A stretch of 34,134 nt of DNA from JAYVFR01 sp043772945 (lineage in GTDB: Bacteria; Patescibacteriota; JACMRA01). The DNA lies in contig JAYVFR010000017.1 in the NCBI GenBank assembly GCA_043772945.1, positions 1-34,134 of the forward strand. The letters run 5' to 3'. Below, piece by piece: positions 17,484 to 25,733 of this stretch. A model generated the notes under the pieces. The model worked only from the letters and a program-made list of their open reading frames with translations, was not told the origin of the DNA and did no database searches. Each line of letters opens with the position of its first letter. Position 1 is the first letter of the stretch. Made by a program: the position numbers and the translations under genes.

Positions 17484-17940
17484 AGATCTTGGATAGTCTG
17501 TAAGCAGGATTCTGTCTACACAATTTGTTTTATCAACATTTCGTGGAAATAATAATTTATCTGAGCAGCCTACCTATCTTGGCTTTGCACCAAATGGGGT
17601 TTGCCCCGCGTCCAGTTACCTGAGATTCGCGTGTGAGCTCTTACCTCACAATTTCAACCTTACCAATTAACTAGCGTAAATAACTTACAAATAATTAACG
17701 GCGGTGTGTTTCTGTTGCACTTTTCAGTTTGAATATCTCAAACTCCCTAGACTTACGTCTGGCTATTTAACTAGCCATTTGTCACAAGTATTTATTGAGA
17801 AAGTGATTTACTTCTGGAACTTTTAACAGTTTTCTCACAAAAGGCTTACACTTTATAATCCCATTAAATAACTTGCCAGTGTCCTGACTTTCCTCTCCAA
17901 AAAATTAATTAAGGAGCTATTACTCAACTATCCAAGATCT
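17484..17940 (-). ncRNA. rnpB: RNase P RNA (bacterial type A-like)
   Basis: Catalytic RNA that removes 5' leaders from pre-tRNAs. Read on the minus strand, the 5' part has the conserved GAGGAAAGTCAGGAC block (about 17882-17896). The middle has GCAAACCCCATTTGGTGCAA, the L15 region whose GGU pairs with tRNA CCA. The 3' part has AGACAGAATCCTGCTTACAG (about 17499-17518). The two ends form a perfect 14-bp P1 helix (17484-17497 with 17927-17940), which fixes the boundaries. Length of about 457 nt is slightly above average. No protein gene lies within it; the weak open frame crossing it is not coding. Confidence 0.94.
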
Positions 17941-17970
17941 AAATAAAACCATCATGGGTATTTACAATAT

Positions 17971-17998
17971 TTGTCAAAAGTATTTTTAATGCTATAAA
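17971..17998 (+). promoter_or_regulatory. Candidate promoter of the decayed metalloprotease-like gene
   Basis: TTGTCA (17971-17976), 16 bases, TATAAA (17993-17998). The heptamer TTGTCAA also reads TTGACA on the minus strand, facing rnpB, but the matching minus -10 is poor. A second TTGTCAA lies at 18035-18041. The 138 bp between rnpB and the start codon hold nothing else I can identify. Confidence 0.35.
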
Positions 17999-18079
17999 AA
18001 ATAATATACCAAAGATCTCTAACCATCAGTTTTTTTGTCAAATGCTAAAAACTATGCAATGATTTGAACACAAATCTGT

Positions 18080-19464
18080 ATGAGTAACAAAAAAAATTCT
18101 CAAGAAAAACCTTAAAAACAGTTTCCGATAAACCCAGCAATACTAATTCCGAGCTTAGTGGCGTCTATGATCCTTTATAATGCCGAGCCCATCACTAATC
18201 AGATAGATCCTACAGCCCAACATTTGTCTATTAGCCTAAGTAAATCTCCAAATCCTAAATTAGCCTTATTACCGAGCCCGCACTCAGTTTTAAGACAAAA
18301 AGACCAACAAAAAAACCTGAAACAAAAAAAGAAATAGAACTTTTTAAGAAAGAGCAATTAAATCCACTATTGATAACCAGATTGCAAGAGTTAAAGCTTT
18401 TAGAAGAATTTAGTGCTTTTTTATCCAATCTCCAAAAAGAATCTCAAATAATTATTTCCTTTCCTCAAGAAGATAGTATCAATAGGGAGAGAAATGCCCA
18501 ACTTTTTAGTGCAGAAAAAATCACACCTGAAAACTATAAAGAATTTAAACTAAAAATTGAAAAGCAGGTTCAAACTGCCAGATTGGCTAAAATTTGTGGA
18601 ATTGATATTGAAAAATACATTTTTTTTGACAGATTTAGCGGTGTAAACCCTAACGCTAAAGTAGATAAAGATAGCAAAATTCATAATAGCGGTATTGGAG
18701 CATACGCTGGAAATGAAATCATAACTTCAAATGTAGAAAATTCTCAACCTCATTCCGTGTTACACGAAGCTAATCACTTAGATTCCTTAGCTAAAAATAA
18801 TTTAGCTATTTATGAGGCTATTTATGGACTTACTAAAATGCTTGCAATGAAACCTAATTGGAAACAAGAACTTACTCCAGAAAAATTAATTAAGCTTTTT
18901 GAAAAATATCAGGGAATAGGTCAAAAAAACCCACAGTACTACAAATTTCAAGGTCAAGATGTTGCGGGGAACTATATTGGTACAGAATTTTCATCCGTGG
19001 AAACAAAAGAGGCTCTGGTGGCAGATTCTAAAGAGCAGTTAATCCAAGTGCTCGGGCAATTAGGAGCGATTTCAGGACAAGAAACATTTTTATCAGAAGA
19101 AGCTTTAGAAGTTTTTGACTTAATTAGACAATACAAAGGCAATATTACAACTGAAGATCAGCTAATCACATTCAGGGAAAAAATAAATAAATTGGAGCTG
19201 ATAGATCAAAAAAATTTAAAAATAAATCAAGAAATTCACGCCGAATCCCAGAAATTTTAAATTTACTTAAACAAAGTTGATAAAATTTTAACTGATAACA
19301 AAGAAAATATAGAAGAGTTTAACGAATTAAAAATTAGAATTAGAGATATACTTAGAGGAATTTTCATAGTGATAACTCTCGGATCGTTTGCCTCATTTGT
19401 AACTCTCTCCTCTTATCCTGTATTTAAATATTTAGAAAAAAATTCACCCTTAAAAAAAGAGTGA
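18080..19464 (+). pseudogene. Decayed HExxH metalloprotease-like protein with a C-terminal membrane helix
   Basis: A coherent protein can be followed across several breaks. The ATG at 18080 begins MSNKKNSQEK; one missing A near 18105-18109 shifts to LKTVSDKPSNTNSELSGVYD; an extra base near 18176 shifts to NAEPITNQIDPTAQHLSI; a missing A near 18297-18301 shifts to RPTKKPETKKEIELF. The longest intact frame then runs to 19260. It contains HSVLHEANHLD, with an HExxH zinc motif (HEANH at 18763-18777). TAA at 19258-19260 is in frame with a continuation to 19464 that has a plausible membrane helix (GIFIVITLGSFASFVTLSS); CAA to TAA would explain it. Family not recognised; probably a dead gene. Confidence 0.7.
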
Positions 19465-19940
19465 AAAGAGATAAAGCTCAGAAAATGATTATATCTTCTT
19501 AGCTTTTTGCGAGCAAAATACTCAGTAGATCTAACGTTCCAGTTTTTATATTCTTGAGCGTACGAGCTGATCCAATTTCTGGCAAAACGTTTTGGTCTGA
19601 TAATTACACCACTATTTTTCAATGAGTTAAAAACTTTCTGGCAATGACAATCATTTAAAAAATCAGCTTCCGTGAAACCGTTGACGTTCTTAGCATAATG
19701 CAACCAATTTAAAGTTACACTTCCAGTATAATACAAATTATTACGATCGCTATATGGAGTTGATTTTATTGCAATTATATTTGCTTTCAAAGCAGTGCCT
19801 ACAACATCTGTATAGCCTAGATTAACTATTTCTTCTTGACTTTCATATGAAATTCCTGCAAAGAAGTGGCTCATCACAATATCGCAAAGAGCTTTTAAAT
19901 TCGTAGGTGAATATTGAGTTTGATCAATAGCATCAGACAT
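19413..19940 (-). CDS. Protein of unknown function
   Basis: No family recognised. The frame is open to a TTG at 20003, but that codon lies in the promoter region; the ATG at 19940 has GAGG about 8 bases upstream and gives 175 residues (MSDAIDQTQYSPTNLKALCD...). It is soluble, with aromatic and Asn-rich segments (LYYTGSVTLNWLHYAKNVNG), a CHC motif in LNDCHCQKVF and a basic C-terminal part (RKKLRRYNHF). The 3' end overlaps the tail of the decayed gene at 18080-19464 by 52 bp on the opposite strand, so the last residues may have been acquired by readthrough of an earlier stop. Divergent from the exonuclease gene. Confidence 0.55.
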   Translation of the reverse strand: MSDAIDQTQYSPTNLKALCDIVMSHFFAGISYESQEEIVNLGYTDVVGTALKANIIAIKSTPYSDRNNLYYTGSVTLNWLHYAKNVNGFTEADFLNDCHCQKVFNSLKNSGVIIRPKRFARNWISSYAQEYKNWNVRSTEYFARKKLRRYNHFLSFISFHSFFKGEFFSKYLNTG

Positions 19941-19986
19941 AGTCGTAGCCTCAAATTTTGAAAGAACAATTGAACTACTGACATAA

Positions 19987-20016
19987 ATAATCTGTTTTGG
20001 CAATTAAATTTGTCAA
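19987..20016 (-). promoter_or_regulatory. Minus-strand promoter sharing its -35 with the exonuclease promoter
   Basis: TTGACA (20016-20011) with GATTAT (19992-19987) 18 bases on. The -35 is the same DNA as the plus-strand TTGTCA at 20010-20015. Confidence 0.4.
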
Positions 20017-20038
20017 AAATCTATTTTAATACTCTAAT
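20010..20038 (+). promoter_or_regulatory. Promoter of the exonuclease-domain gene
   Basis: TTGTCA (20010-20015), 17 bases, TCTAAT (20033-20038). The predicted transcript start is at or within a base or two of the ATG at 20045, implying a leaderless mRNA. Confidence 0.6.
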
Positions 20039-20044
20039 AGCAGA

Positions 20045-22120
20045 ATGCTTTTACTATTTATTGACACTGAGACCAACGGACTAAATTCTAATCTAGATAA
20101 TATCCTAGAAATTGGAGCTATTCTAGGAGAATACAATCCTGCAAGTGGTAAAGTTAGTGTACTTTCAGAATTCCAAAGCCTAATATTACCAAGACAAGAA
20201 TTAAACGACACTTCTAGTCGCATTACTGGTTTAACGAGTGATGACTTTGTTACCGCTCCGAAACTTCTAACAGCCCAAGACAACTGGATAAAGTGGCTTG
20301 AAACTCAAATTCCTAACATTGATAATACCGAGATTAAAATTATTGGCCATTCTATTATTGACTTTGATATTAAATTTCTGAATACCGAAGGGTGGTTTCT
20401 CCCACCAAAACATGATTTAATTGACACAATGTTTCTAGCTAAAATTCTAATTCCTCAAGCCCAAGCTATTAACTTAGAGTTTTTAACTAAAATGTTTAAT
20501 CTGGAAAATATTTTTAAAAATCAGACAAATAAACTCCAAGCTCATAGAGCGCTTTTTGACACTTATTGCACACTTTCTCTTTTCCAAAAAATTTTAGAAT
20601 TATTAACGATTTATAAACTCCCTCGCCAAATTTTAGAATACTTGAATAAAACATATTTAAAACTCAATCTAAACTATTTAGAATACTATCAAATCCTAGA
20701 TTTAAACTCCATTAACCGAAGCGGAGAAAATAACAATCAAATTACAGAAAAACGAATCGATCTTAGAGGGGAAATAATTGCCGATAGTTTATTAAAACAA
20801 ATTGAGATTTACAATCTGTCTGATTTGATTCCGTTCCTTAAACTAGACCTCCCAAATATTTGGCAGCTGTGTCTTTGTCAGATTCTGTGTATCAAATTTA
20901 TTAGTAGCTTTAATCCAACTTGGAAACTACAATTACACGGAAGAAATATTGAATACACTGTGATGAGTTATTTACTGGGATTAAGCCAGTCAACTAAAAT
21001 TTCAAAAATAGATAAAACCCTTAAGTACACGATTAACCCAACACTCGAAGATTTGCTTTGGCAGATTAATCAAATTGCAGAAGATAGAGTTTGTCTGATT
21101 GATAGCTACAATCTAACTAGCCAATTTCTTAAAATCCTTCAGAAAGAAGAGTTAAATAGTTTAGATAATTTACTTACAAGTATTCAATTATGGATGTCTA
21201 GTTATGAATTTTTTGGACTTAGTTTGCAACCTTTTTGGCAATACCATCAGTTCAAATATGATTATAATAAACTCACTCTAATAGAAGACAAAATTTCAAA
21301 AAAGTTTACTTCCCTAATCGACGAATCAAATAATCTATTGCAAAACCTAAAACAACTTAAAGAATCAAACATTTTAACAAACAATCCAATTATTAATTAT
21401 TTAACAAAGCAATTAATCCTAGAGTTGGAACCAATAACAAACTTAGAACCTAAAACCAATTATAACTTTCATTTAATTAAAGATTACATTCAGATTGCTA
21501 AACTACAGGCGGATTTTGATATTAATTTATCTTTTAAAAATCTTTTTGAAAATTACCCGAACAGTTTTATTAAAACTTTCTTAAATAAAGAAGATGCTTT
21601 TGAATATACCAATCTGCTTGGAATAAATAATGAAATTATCAATAATCACATAGAGTTTTTAGACCTACTTAAAATTCAATCTCCAAACAACCTTTTAATA
21701 CTCAAAAATCCAAACTATAGCAATTTAATTATTAATCAAATAGATTTAACAGCTTTGAATTTAATTCTTTGCGGTGATAATCAAAGTTTTAAACAATGCC
21801 AAAATATTTGCTTTGACCCGTTAAATAATATTCCTTATTTAATAATTGGGGAAAGTGGTTCTAAAACTAAAATTCTGTCTAAAATTACAAATGGCTTCAA
21901 AGGAATAGTCATTTTGAAACAAAAAGATCTTGGTTACATCACAAATCAAATTGATAGCAAATTAATAAATCAAATAATATTAATTAATAAACCATATTTA
22001 GTAATTAGTAACTATTTTAAACTCAAATGGGAAAATAAATTTAATATCAATCAATCAAAGATTCTAGATTTATACCTACAAAGTACCAGCAATCGAGCGA
22101 GCGGTTGGCTTCTTGCCTAA
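20045..22120 (+). CDS. DEDDh-family 3'-5' exonuclease domain protein with a large unknown C-terminus
   Basis: The first 185 residues are a DnaQ-like proofreading-type exonuclease: Exo I FIDTETNGL (D7, E9), Exo II GHSIIDFDIKFL (D108), Exo III LQAHRALFDTYCTL (H167, D172), all four acidic residues and the His of the DEDDh class present. The remaining about 505 residues are Leu/Asn/Ile-rich and helical, with no Walker motif. In Bacillus-type DinG an exonuclease of this type is fused to a helicase; here the helicase motifs are absent, so this could be a degenerate DinG relative or an unrelated fusion. Probable role is DNA or RNA trimming in the cytoplasm. It is a single gene with its own promoter. 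Confidence 0.8.
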   Translation: MLLLFIDTETNGLNSNLDNILEIGAILGEYNPASGKVSVLSEFQSLILPRQELNDTSSRITGLTSDDFVTAPKLLTAQDNWIKWLETQIPNIDNTEIKIIGHSIIDFDIKFLNTEGWFLPPKHDLIDTMFLAKILIPQAQAINLEFLTKMFNLENIFKNQTNKLQAHRALFDTYCTLSLFQKILELLTIYKLPRQILEYLNKTYLKLNLNYLEYYQILDLNSINRSGENNNQITEKRIDLRGEIIADSLLKQIEIYNLSDLIPFLKLDLPNIWQLCLCQILCIKFISSFNPTWKLQLHGRNIEYTVMSYLLGLSQSTKISKIDKTLKYTINPTLEDLLWQINQIAEDRVCLIDSYNLTSQFLKILQKEELNSLDNLLTSIQLWMSSYEFFGLSLQPFWQYHQFKYDYNKLTLIEDKISKKFTSLIDESNNLLQNLKQLKESNILTNNPIINYLTKQLILELEPITNLEPKTNYNFHLIKDYIQIAKLQADFDINLSFKNLFENYPNSFIKTFLNKEDAFEYTNLLGINNEIINNHIEFLDLLKIQSPNNLLILKNPNYSNLIINQIDLTALNLILCGDNQSFKQCQNICFDPLNNIPYLIIGESGSKTKILSKITNGFKGIVILKQKDLGYITNQIDSKLINQIILINKPYLVISNYFKLKWENKFNINQSKILDLYLQSTSNRASGWLLA

Positions 22121-22184
22121 TCGGGTTAATTATGCTTAGAGTTTAGCTATCCTAATCCAATTGATTTGTAATCAGGAGTATCCA

Positions 22185-22346
22185 GTGAGCATCAAATTTT
22201 CTCTCAAATTTCTAGCAGTTCCTGTCTTCGCAATTTCAGTAATAAGTTTTTTCTCGTTTTGGTATCTAATTGACGCTAATCGTGAGCGAGTTATGTTTAT
22301 GAACCCCATAGCAGACACAATTCAGCATAGACTAGCTGGTAAATAA
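22185..22346 (+). CDS. Small single-span membrane peptide (53 aa)
   Basis: The frame is open from 22161, but the GTG at 22185 has AGGAG 6-7 bases upstream and gives a compact 53-residue protein: a basic start (SIKFSLKF), one membrane helix (LAVPVFAISVISFFSFWYLI) and a charged, soluble tail (DANRERVMFMNPIADTIQHR). It lies between the exonuclease gene and a strong terminator. No family recognised. The strong ribosome binding site and dedicated terminator argue that it is real. Confidence 0.68.
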   Translation: MSIKFSLKFLAVPVFAISVISFFSFWYLIDANRERVMFMNPIADTIQHRLAGK

Positions 22347-22382
22347 TGTTTTTTAATTTTTTCTTCCAAAGAAAATCATTCC

Positions 22383-22409
22383 AGAGGCTTTCCTAGGCCT
22401 CTTTTTTTT
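22383..22409 (+). terminator. Intrinsic terminator after the 53-aa gene
   Basis: Stem AGAGGC (22383-22388) with GCCTCT (22397-22402), 8-base loop, then eight T (22402-22409). Confidence 0.88.
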
Positions 22410-22432
22410 ATTGACTAATTTCACTCTAGCTT

Positions 22433-23023
22433 CTAAGCCAATTTGTTAATCACGTTCACAAGCTCGTTAAAATGTGGACCATTAAAATGCCCTCTATCAC
22501 CAAATGTTTGTAAATGGGAATTAGTCAGTTTATTACTATAAATTAAAGCTTGTGAGTAATCTACAACTCCATCATCAGTAGAATGCCAGATATAAACTTG
22601 TTTATTTGAGCTTTGACTATTTATCAGTTCCCAATCCTCATTTATTTTAAAATCCCCCTCGGATAAACACCCAGCAACTAAATGTAGTTGTAGAATTTTG
22701 TGTTTAATTTGTTTTCGCTTTAAATACAAACTCCAGAAGTTTGCTCCCAGAGAATGCCCAACTAAAATAAGCTCTCTATTATCTGGTAGAAATCCCAGAA
22801 TTTTATCAATTACAATTTCCCATTCGCTATATTGCACATTATCGCTATTTGGCATCTTTGGCTGCAATAATGTAAATTCAGGTGAAATAGTCTCGATTAA
22901 ATTTGCTTTCCAATCAGAATAATTATTCCGATAACTTGGAATAGAGTTTTTGAGATATTCTGTGTACTCGCCGTAGTTTTTAAAAGAATTTCCGCCGTGA
23001 ATTATAATTATATATTTAGACAC
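22433..23023 (-). CDS. RBBP9/YdeN-like alpha/beta serine hydrolase
   Basis: Small alpha/beta-hydrolase of 196 residues. The N-terminal strand YIIIIHGGNS carries the oxyanion-hole HGG. The nucleophile elbow is LVGHSLGANF (Ser91), the acid lies in WHSTDDGVVDY (Asp150 or 151) and the catalytic His in GDRGHFN (His179). Size and motif spacing fit the RBBP9/YdeN group; substrate unknown. The start is GTG with no clear ribosome binding site. It lies downstream of tRNA-Trp on the same strand, with the tRNA-derived repeat between them, and convergent with the terminator of the 53-aa gene. Confidence 0.83.
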   Translation of the reverse strand: MSKYIIIIHGGNSFKNYGEYTEYLKNSIPSYRNNYSDWKANLIETISPEFTLLQPKMPNSDNVQYSEWEIVIDKILGFLPDNRELILVGHSLGANFWSLYLKRKQIKHKILQLHLVAGCLSEGDFKINEDWELINSQSSNKQVYIWHSTDDGVVDYSQALIYSNKLTNSHLQTFGDRGHFNGPHFNELVNVINKLA

Positions 23024-23038
23024 TTAATTTATAAAGAT

Positions 23039-23132
23039 TGAATTTACTATTTGTTGGCAGGAGTAGTAGGAATTGAAGTTTACGTTAATCGGATGAATTT
23101 ACTATTTGTTGGCAGGAGTAGTAGGAATTGAA
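23039..23132. repeat. 39-bp direct repeat covering the 3' end of tRNA-Trp
   Basis: Positions 23039-23077 and 23094-23132 are identical, offset by 55 bp. The second copy is the real 3' end of the tRNA gene (CCA, acceptor strand and part of the T arm) plus 16 bp beyond it. The first copy is an isolated fragment followed by a unique 16-bp spacer. It looks like a partial tandem duplication or a scar of tRNA-directed integration. Confidence 0.9.
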
Positions 23133-23183
23133 CCCACGACAAAGGTTTTGGAGACCTCTATTATACCATTTAACTATACTCCT
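23110..23183 (-). tRNA. trnW: tRNA-Trp (anticodon CCA), CCA end encoded
   Basis: Read on the minus strand the gene starts AGGAGTA and ends TACTCCTGCCA, giving a perfect 7-bp acceptor stem, discriminator G and an encoded CCA. The anticodon arm is GAGGT-CTCCAAA-ACCTT, so the anticodon is CCA (Trp, reading UGG only), consistent with UGA being a stop codon here. The T arm contains GGTTCAATTCC. It sits between ybaB (divergent) and the hydrolase gene. Its 3' 23 bases are duplicated just downstream. Confidence 0.95.
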
Positions 23184-23194
23184 ATCGATAACTT

Positions 23195-23223
23195 AAAGTA
23201 AATATTAATCTACTCTTTGTCAA
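23195..23223 (-). promoter_or_regulatory. Candidate promoter of tRNA-Trp
   Basis: TTGACA (23223-23218), 17 bases, TACTTT (23200-23195). The predicted start falls a few bases before the tRNA 5' end at 23183. The -10 is weak. Confidence 0.42.
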
Positions 23224-23331
23224 ATTACACTTGACATGATAATCAAGTTAACATTATCTCTAGCATAGATTTTTAATCTTTTACTATAAAATTATATATT
23301 TCAATTTACCCTCTAAACAACTTATTTTTAT

Positions 23332-23709
23332 ATGCTCAGTAAATTACAAGGCGGTGTTAATAATGCAGGCAAAGTAGCCGAAGCAATGGCAAAAAGAGAT
23401 AAATTAACTAAGATGTTGTCTTCCATTAGAGTTACTGGTGTTAGCAAAAATGGTAAAGTAACTGCTTCAATCACAGGAGACCAAAAAATCGATGCAATCA
23501 ACATTGATCCAAGTTTAATCAAATTCGTTTACGACAATTTTATTGTTAATGGTAAACCAGACACAATGATGTCCCGCTCTATTATGGAAGCTATTGAGGA
23601 CGCTATGAGCAAAGTTCAACAGGAAGTGATGGTTAAAATGCAAGAAAGTAATTCCCTCGGAGATCTTATGAGTATGTTGCAAGATTACAATAGTGGAGGT
23701 GGAGCTTAA
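23332..23709 (+). CDS. ybaB: YbaB/EbfC-family nucleoid-associated protein
   Basis: Small DNA-binding protein (125 residues) of the YbaB/EbfC type. The N-terminal helix (about 1-30) leads into the beta core VTGVSKNGKVTASITGDQKIDAINIDPSLI, typical of the family (V-x-G-x-G/A-x-V ... I-x-x-I), then helices IMEAIEDAMSKVQQEVM and a Met/Gly-rich tail. It acts as a dimer that bends or coats DNA. The usual neighbours dnaX and recR are absent; here it is 10 bp before trmD and probably co-transcribed with it. Confidence 0.8.
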   Translation: MLSKLQGGVNNAGKVAEAMAKRDKLTKMLSSIRVTGVSKNGKVTASITGDQKIDAINIDPSLIKFVYDNFIVNGKPDTMMSRSIMEAIEDAMSKVQQEVMVKMQESNSLGDLMSMLQDYNSGGGA

Positions 23710-23719
23710 TCACTAACTA

Positions 23720-24601
23720 ATGAAATTTAAAGTTTTTACGTTACACCCCGAAATATTTAACTCATTTTTAGGGGTTAGCCTAATTGCTCGTGGAATAAAC
23801 AAAAATATAATCTCTGTTGAAACAATTAACTGGCGTTCAGAATTTGGGTTAGGCAATTATAAACAAGTTGATGACAAACCCTTTGGAGGAGGGAGTGGGA
23901 TGGTACTGCAACCAGAACCAATTTATCAAGCCCTTTTAGCTAATGGTGCAGTCAGTGAATTGTATGAAACTAACGCTGTTTCAAAAATTCATAATAAAAT
24001 ATTACCCAATAATAGTAATTTCTTTTCCAACTACAAAAATTTCAAAAATCCAAAAAAAATCACTATTAGCTTAACACCACGAGGCTACCCTATTAACCAG
24101 CAAATGCTAGAGTGGATTAGCAGCGAATTCGACGAAACCAATATTTTATGCGGACGATATGAAGGATTTGACGCACGTGTTAGTGAGTTAATTGATTGTG
24201 AATTTAGTTTAGGAAATTTCGTAGTGAATGGAGGTGAAGTTCCCGCCATGGCATTTATAGAAGGAGTATCACGACTTATTCCTAATTTTGTAACTAAAAA
24301 CACAAGCGTGCTTCATGACTCTTTTTCGAGCCAATTAAATAATCACATTGAACAAATAAGTTATATTATCGGAGAAAATAAATTAAAACAAAAATCTAAT
24401 CTAAGTCTTGTTTCTGACAACTCGATTAATAAAAATAATTTATTCAACGAAGAACTTTACGTTCGAGACATTTTACCGCTAATAGAACACCCTCAATACA
24501 CTAGACCTCAAATTTGGAATGATTTAGAAGTTCCTAGTGAATTAATAGCTGGGAATCACAAACAAGCCGACAAATGGCGTAAAAATTGGTTTCTTTATTA
24601 A
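23720..24601 (+). CDS. trmD: tRNA (guanine-N1-)-methyltransferase TrmD
   Basis: SAM-dependent methylase that makes m1G37 next to the anticodon and prevents frameshifting. Signature segments are DDKPFGGGSGMVLQPEPIYQAL, LCGRYEGFDARV, FSLGNFVVNGGEVPAMAFIE, and the C-terminal YTRPQIWNDLEVPSELIAGNHK, which together span the trefoil-knot SAM site and tRNA-binding tail. At 293 residues it is longer than the common 240-250 form because of insertions at about residues 76-112 and 193-245. Its stop codon overlaps the convergent mscS stop by 4 bp. Confidence 0.97.
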   Translation: MKFKVFTLHPEIFNSFLGVSLIARGINKNIISVETINWRSEFGLGNYKQVDDKPFGGGSGMVLQPEPIYQALLANGAVSELYETNAVSKIHNKILPNNSNFFSNYKNFKNPKKITISLTPRGYPINQQMLEWISSEFDETNILCGRYEGFDARVSELIDCEFSLGNFVVNGGEVPAMAFIEGVSRLIPNFVTKNTSVLHDSFSSQLNNHIEQISYIIGENKLKQKSNLSLVSDNSINKNNLFNEELYVRDILPLIEHPQYTRPQIWNDLEVPSELIAGNHKQADKWRKNWFLY

Positions 24602-25695
24602 ACTAAAATTGAAAGCATTTCTCCTGCATGCTCTATTTTTAACTCTTCCATAGTTTCTAATATCAAGTAATTAACTTCCTCTCTTTTAATCATAGAAACA
24701 GCATACTCCCCAGATTCAACCGTTACAATTATTTCAATCTCTAGCTGACCCTTATCTATATTTTTAAGGTGAGCTCGATTTAAAGTTATTATTTCAATTG
24801 CTGGAGCTTTACTCTTTATAATTTCTAAGAATTTTTTAATCTGATCAATTTCAGTTTGAACATGGAAACAAATTTTGAAATCTATTCTACGACTCCGTAA
24901 ATAATTATAGTTATGAACTATTTCATTCGCTAGTTTTTTATTTGGGACAACAATAGTTTCTCCTTGAAGCGTTTTAATTCTCGTACTTCTCCAACCAATT
25001 TTAGTTACTGTTCCTGAAATATCATTATAATCAATATCATCTCCAATCTGAAAAGGCTTGTCTAAATAAACGCTAATAGAGGCAAACAAATCAGTGAGAG
25101 TATTCTGAAGTGCGAAAGCAAAAAAGACAGTAGTAATCCCAAGACTTGCTATCACAGTTTGAATATTATAGCCCATTATTTGCAATGAACTTACAAGAGC
25201 AACAATCCAAACAAGCATTCTGATAATAAAAGGCAGGATACCTAATTTACGCCAAATTTGAAATTCATTATCAATACTATTATTTTTATTTTGAAGATAT
25301 AAAACTACTCCATATAAAGCAAAATTTTGAATAATAATTGCTATTCGCATAATTAAAATTAAACCAGCTAACTGCTTAAACTGAATCAACCAATTTAAAC
25401 CAAAGAGACCACTATCTAACTTTAAATAATCAAGCCCCAAGTATAAACTAGCCAAGAAAATTGTAAAAATTCCGATATGTGAGACAGTTTTTGAAACGAA
25501 GACCTTAACATGATCATTGTTAATTTTATTACCTCGCCAAATAATAATTAATCTAAACACCACAAGCACCACAAAACTCACAAGCCCCATAAACCCTACA
25601 AGAGATTTATTTTGGATTTTATTTAAACTGTCTTGAACTTGAGCTGTGTAGTTTTGCCAATCAGCTTGTATATCATTAATTAAATCGGTAAACAT
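24598..25695 (-). CDS. mscS: Small-conductance mechanosensitive channel MscS family
   Basis: Membrane tension-gated channel that relieves osmotic pressure. Four or five helices occupy residues about 35-185, ending in the pore helix LGITTVFFAFALQNTLTDLF. The MscS beta domain follows, with PFQIGDDIDYNDISGTVTKIGWRSTRI and VPNKKLANEIVHNY, then a C-terminal alpha/beta domain. Length of 365 residues is usual. The gene has a strong own promoter that shares its -35 with the gene at 25764. Confidence 0.93.
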   Translation of the reverse strand: MFTDLINDIQADWQNYTAQVQDSLNKIQNKSLVGFMGLVSFVVLVVFRLIIIWRGNKINNDHVKVFVSKTVSHIGIFTIFLASLYLGLDYLKLDSGLFGLNWLIQFKQLAGLILIMRIAIIIQNFALYGVVLYLQNKNNSIDNEFQIWRKLGILPFIIRMLVWIVALVSSLQIMGYNIQTVIASLGITTVFFAFALQNTLTDLFASISVYLDKPFQIGDDIDYNDISGTVTKIGWRSTRIKTLQGETIVVPNKKLANEIVHNYNYLRSRRIDFKICFHVQTEIDQIKKFLEIIKSKAPAIEIITLNRAHLKNIDKGQLEIEIIVTVESGEYAVSMIKREEVNYLILETMEELKIEHAGEMLSILV

Positions 25696-25704
25696 CTACT
25701 TTAG

Positions 25705-25733
25705 ATTATAATTAAATACTATCTTTTTGTCTA
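25705..25733 (-). promoter_or_regulatory. Promoter of mscS
   Basis: TAGACA (25733-25728), 17 bases, perfect TATAAT (25710-25705). Predicted start about 3 bases before the ATG at 25695. Confidence 0.68.

Noticed and set aside
17221..17523. Minus-strand 100-aa frame across the helicase start
   Set aside because: It begins in the 3' part of RNase P RNA and overlaps the true helicase N-terminus in another frame.
23110..23183. Recoding of UGA as Gly or Trp (codes 25 or 4)
   Set aside because: Only a tRNA-Trp with anticodon CCA is visible, and crtI and other frames end properly in TGA.
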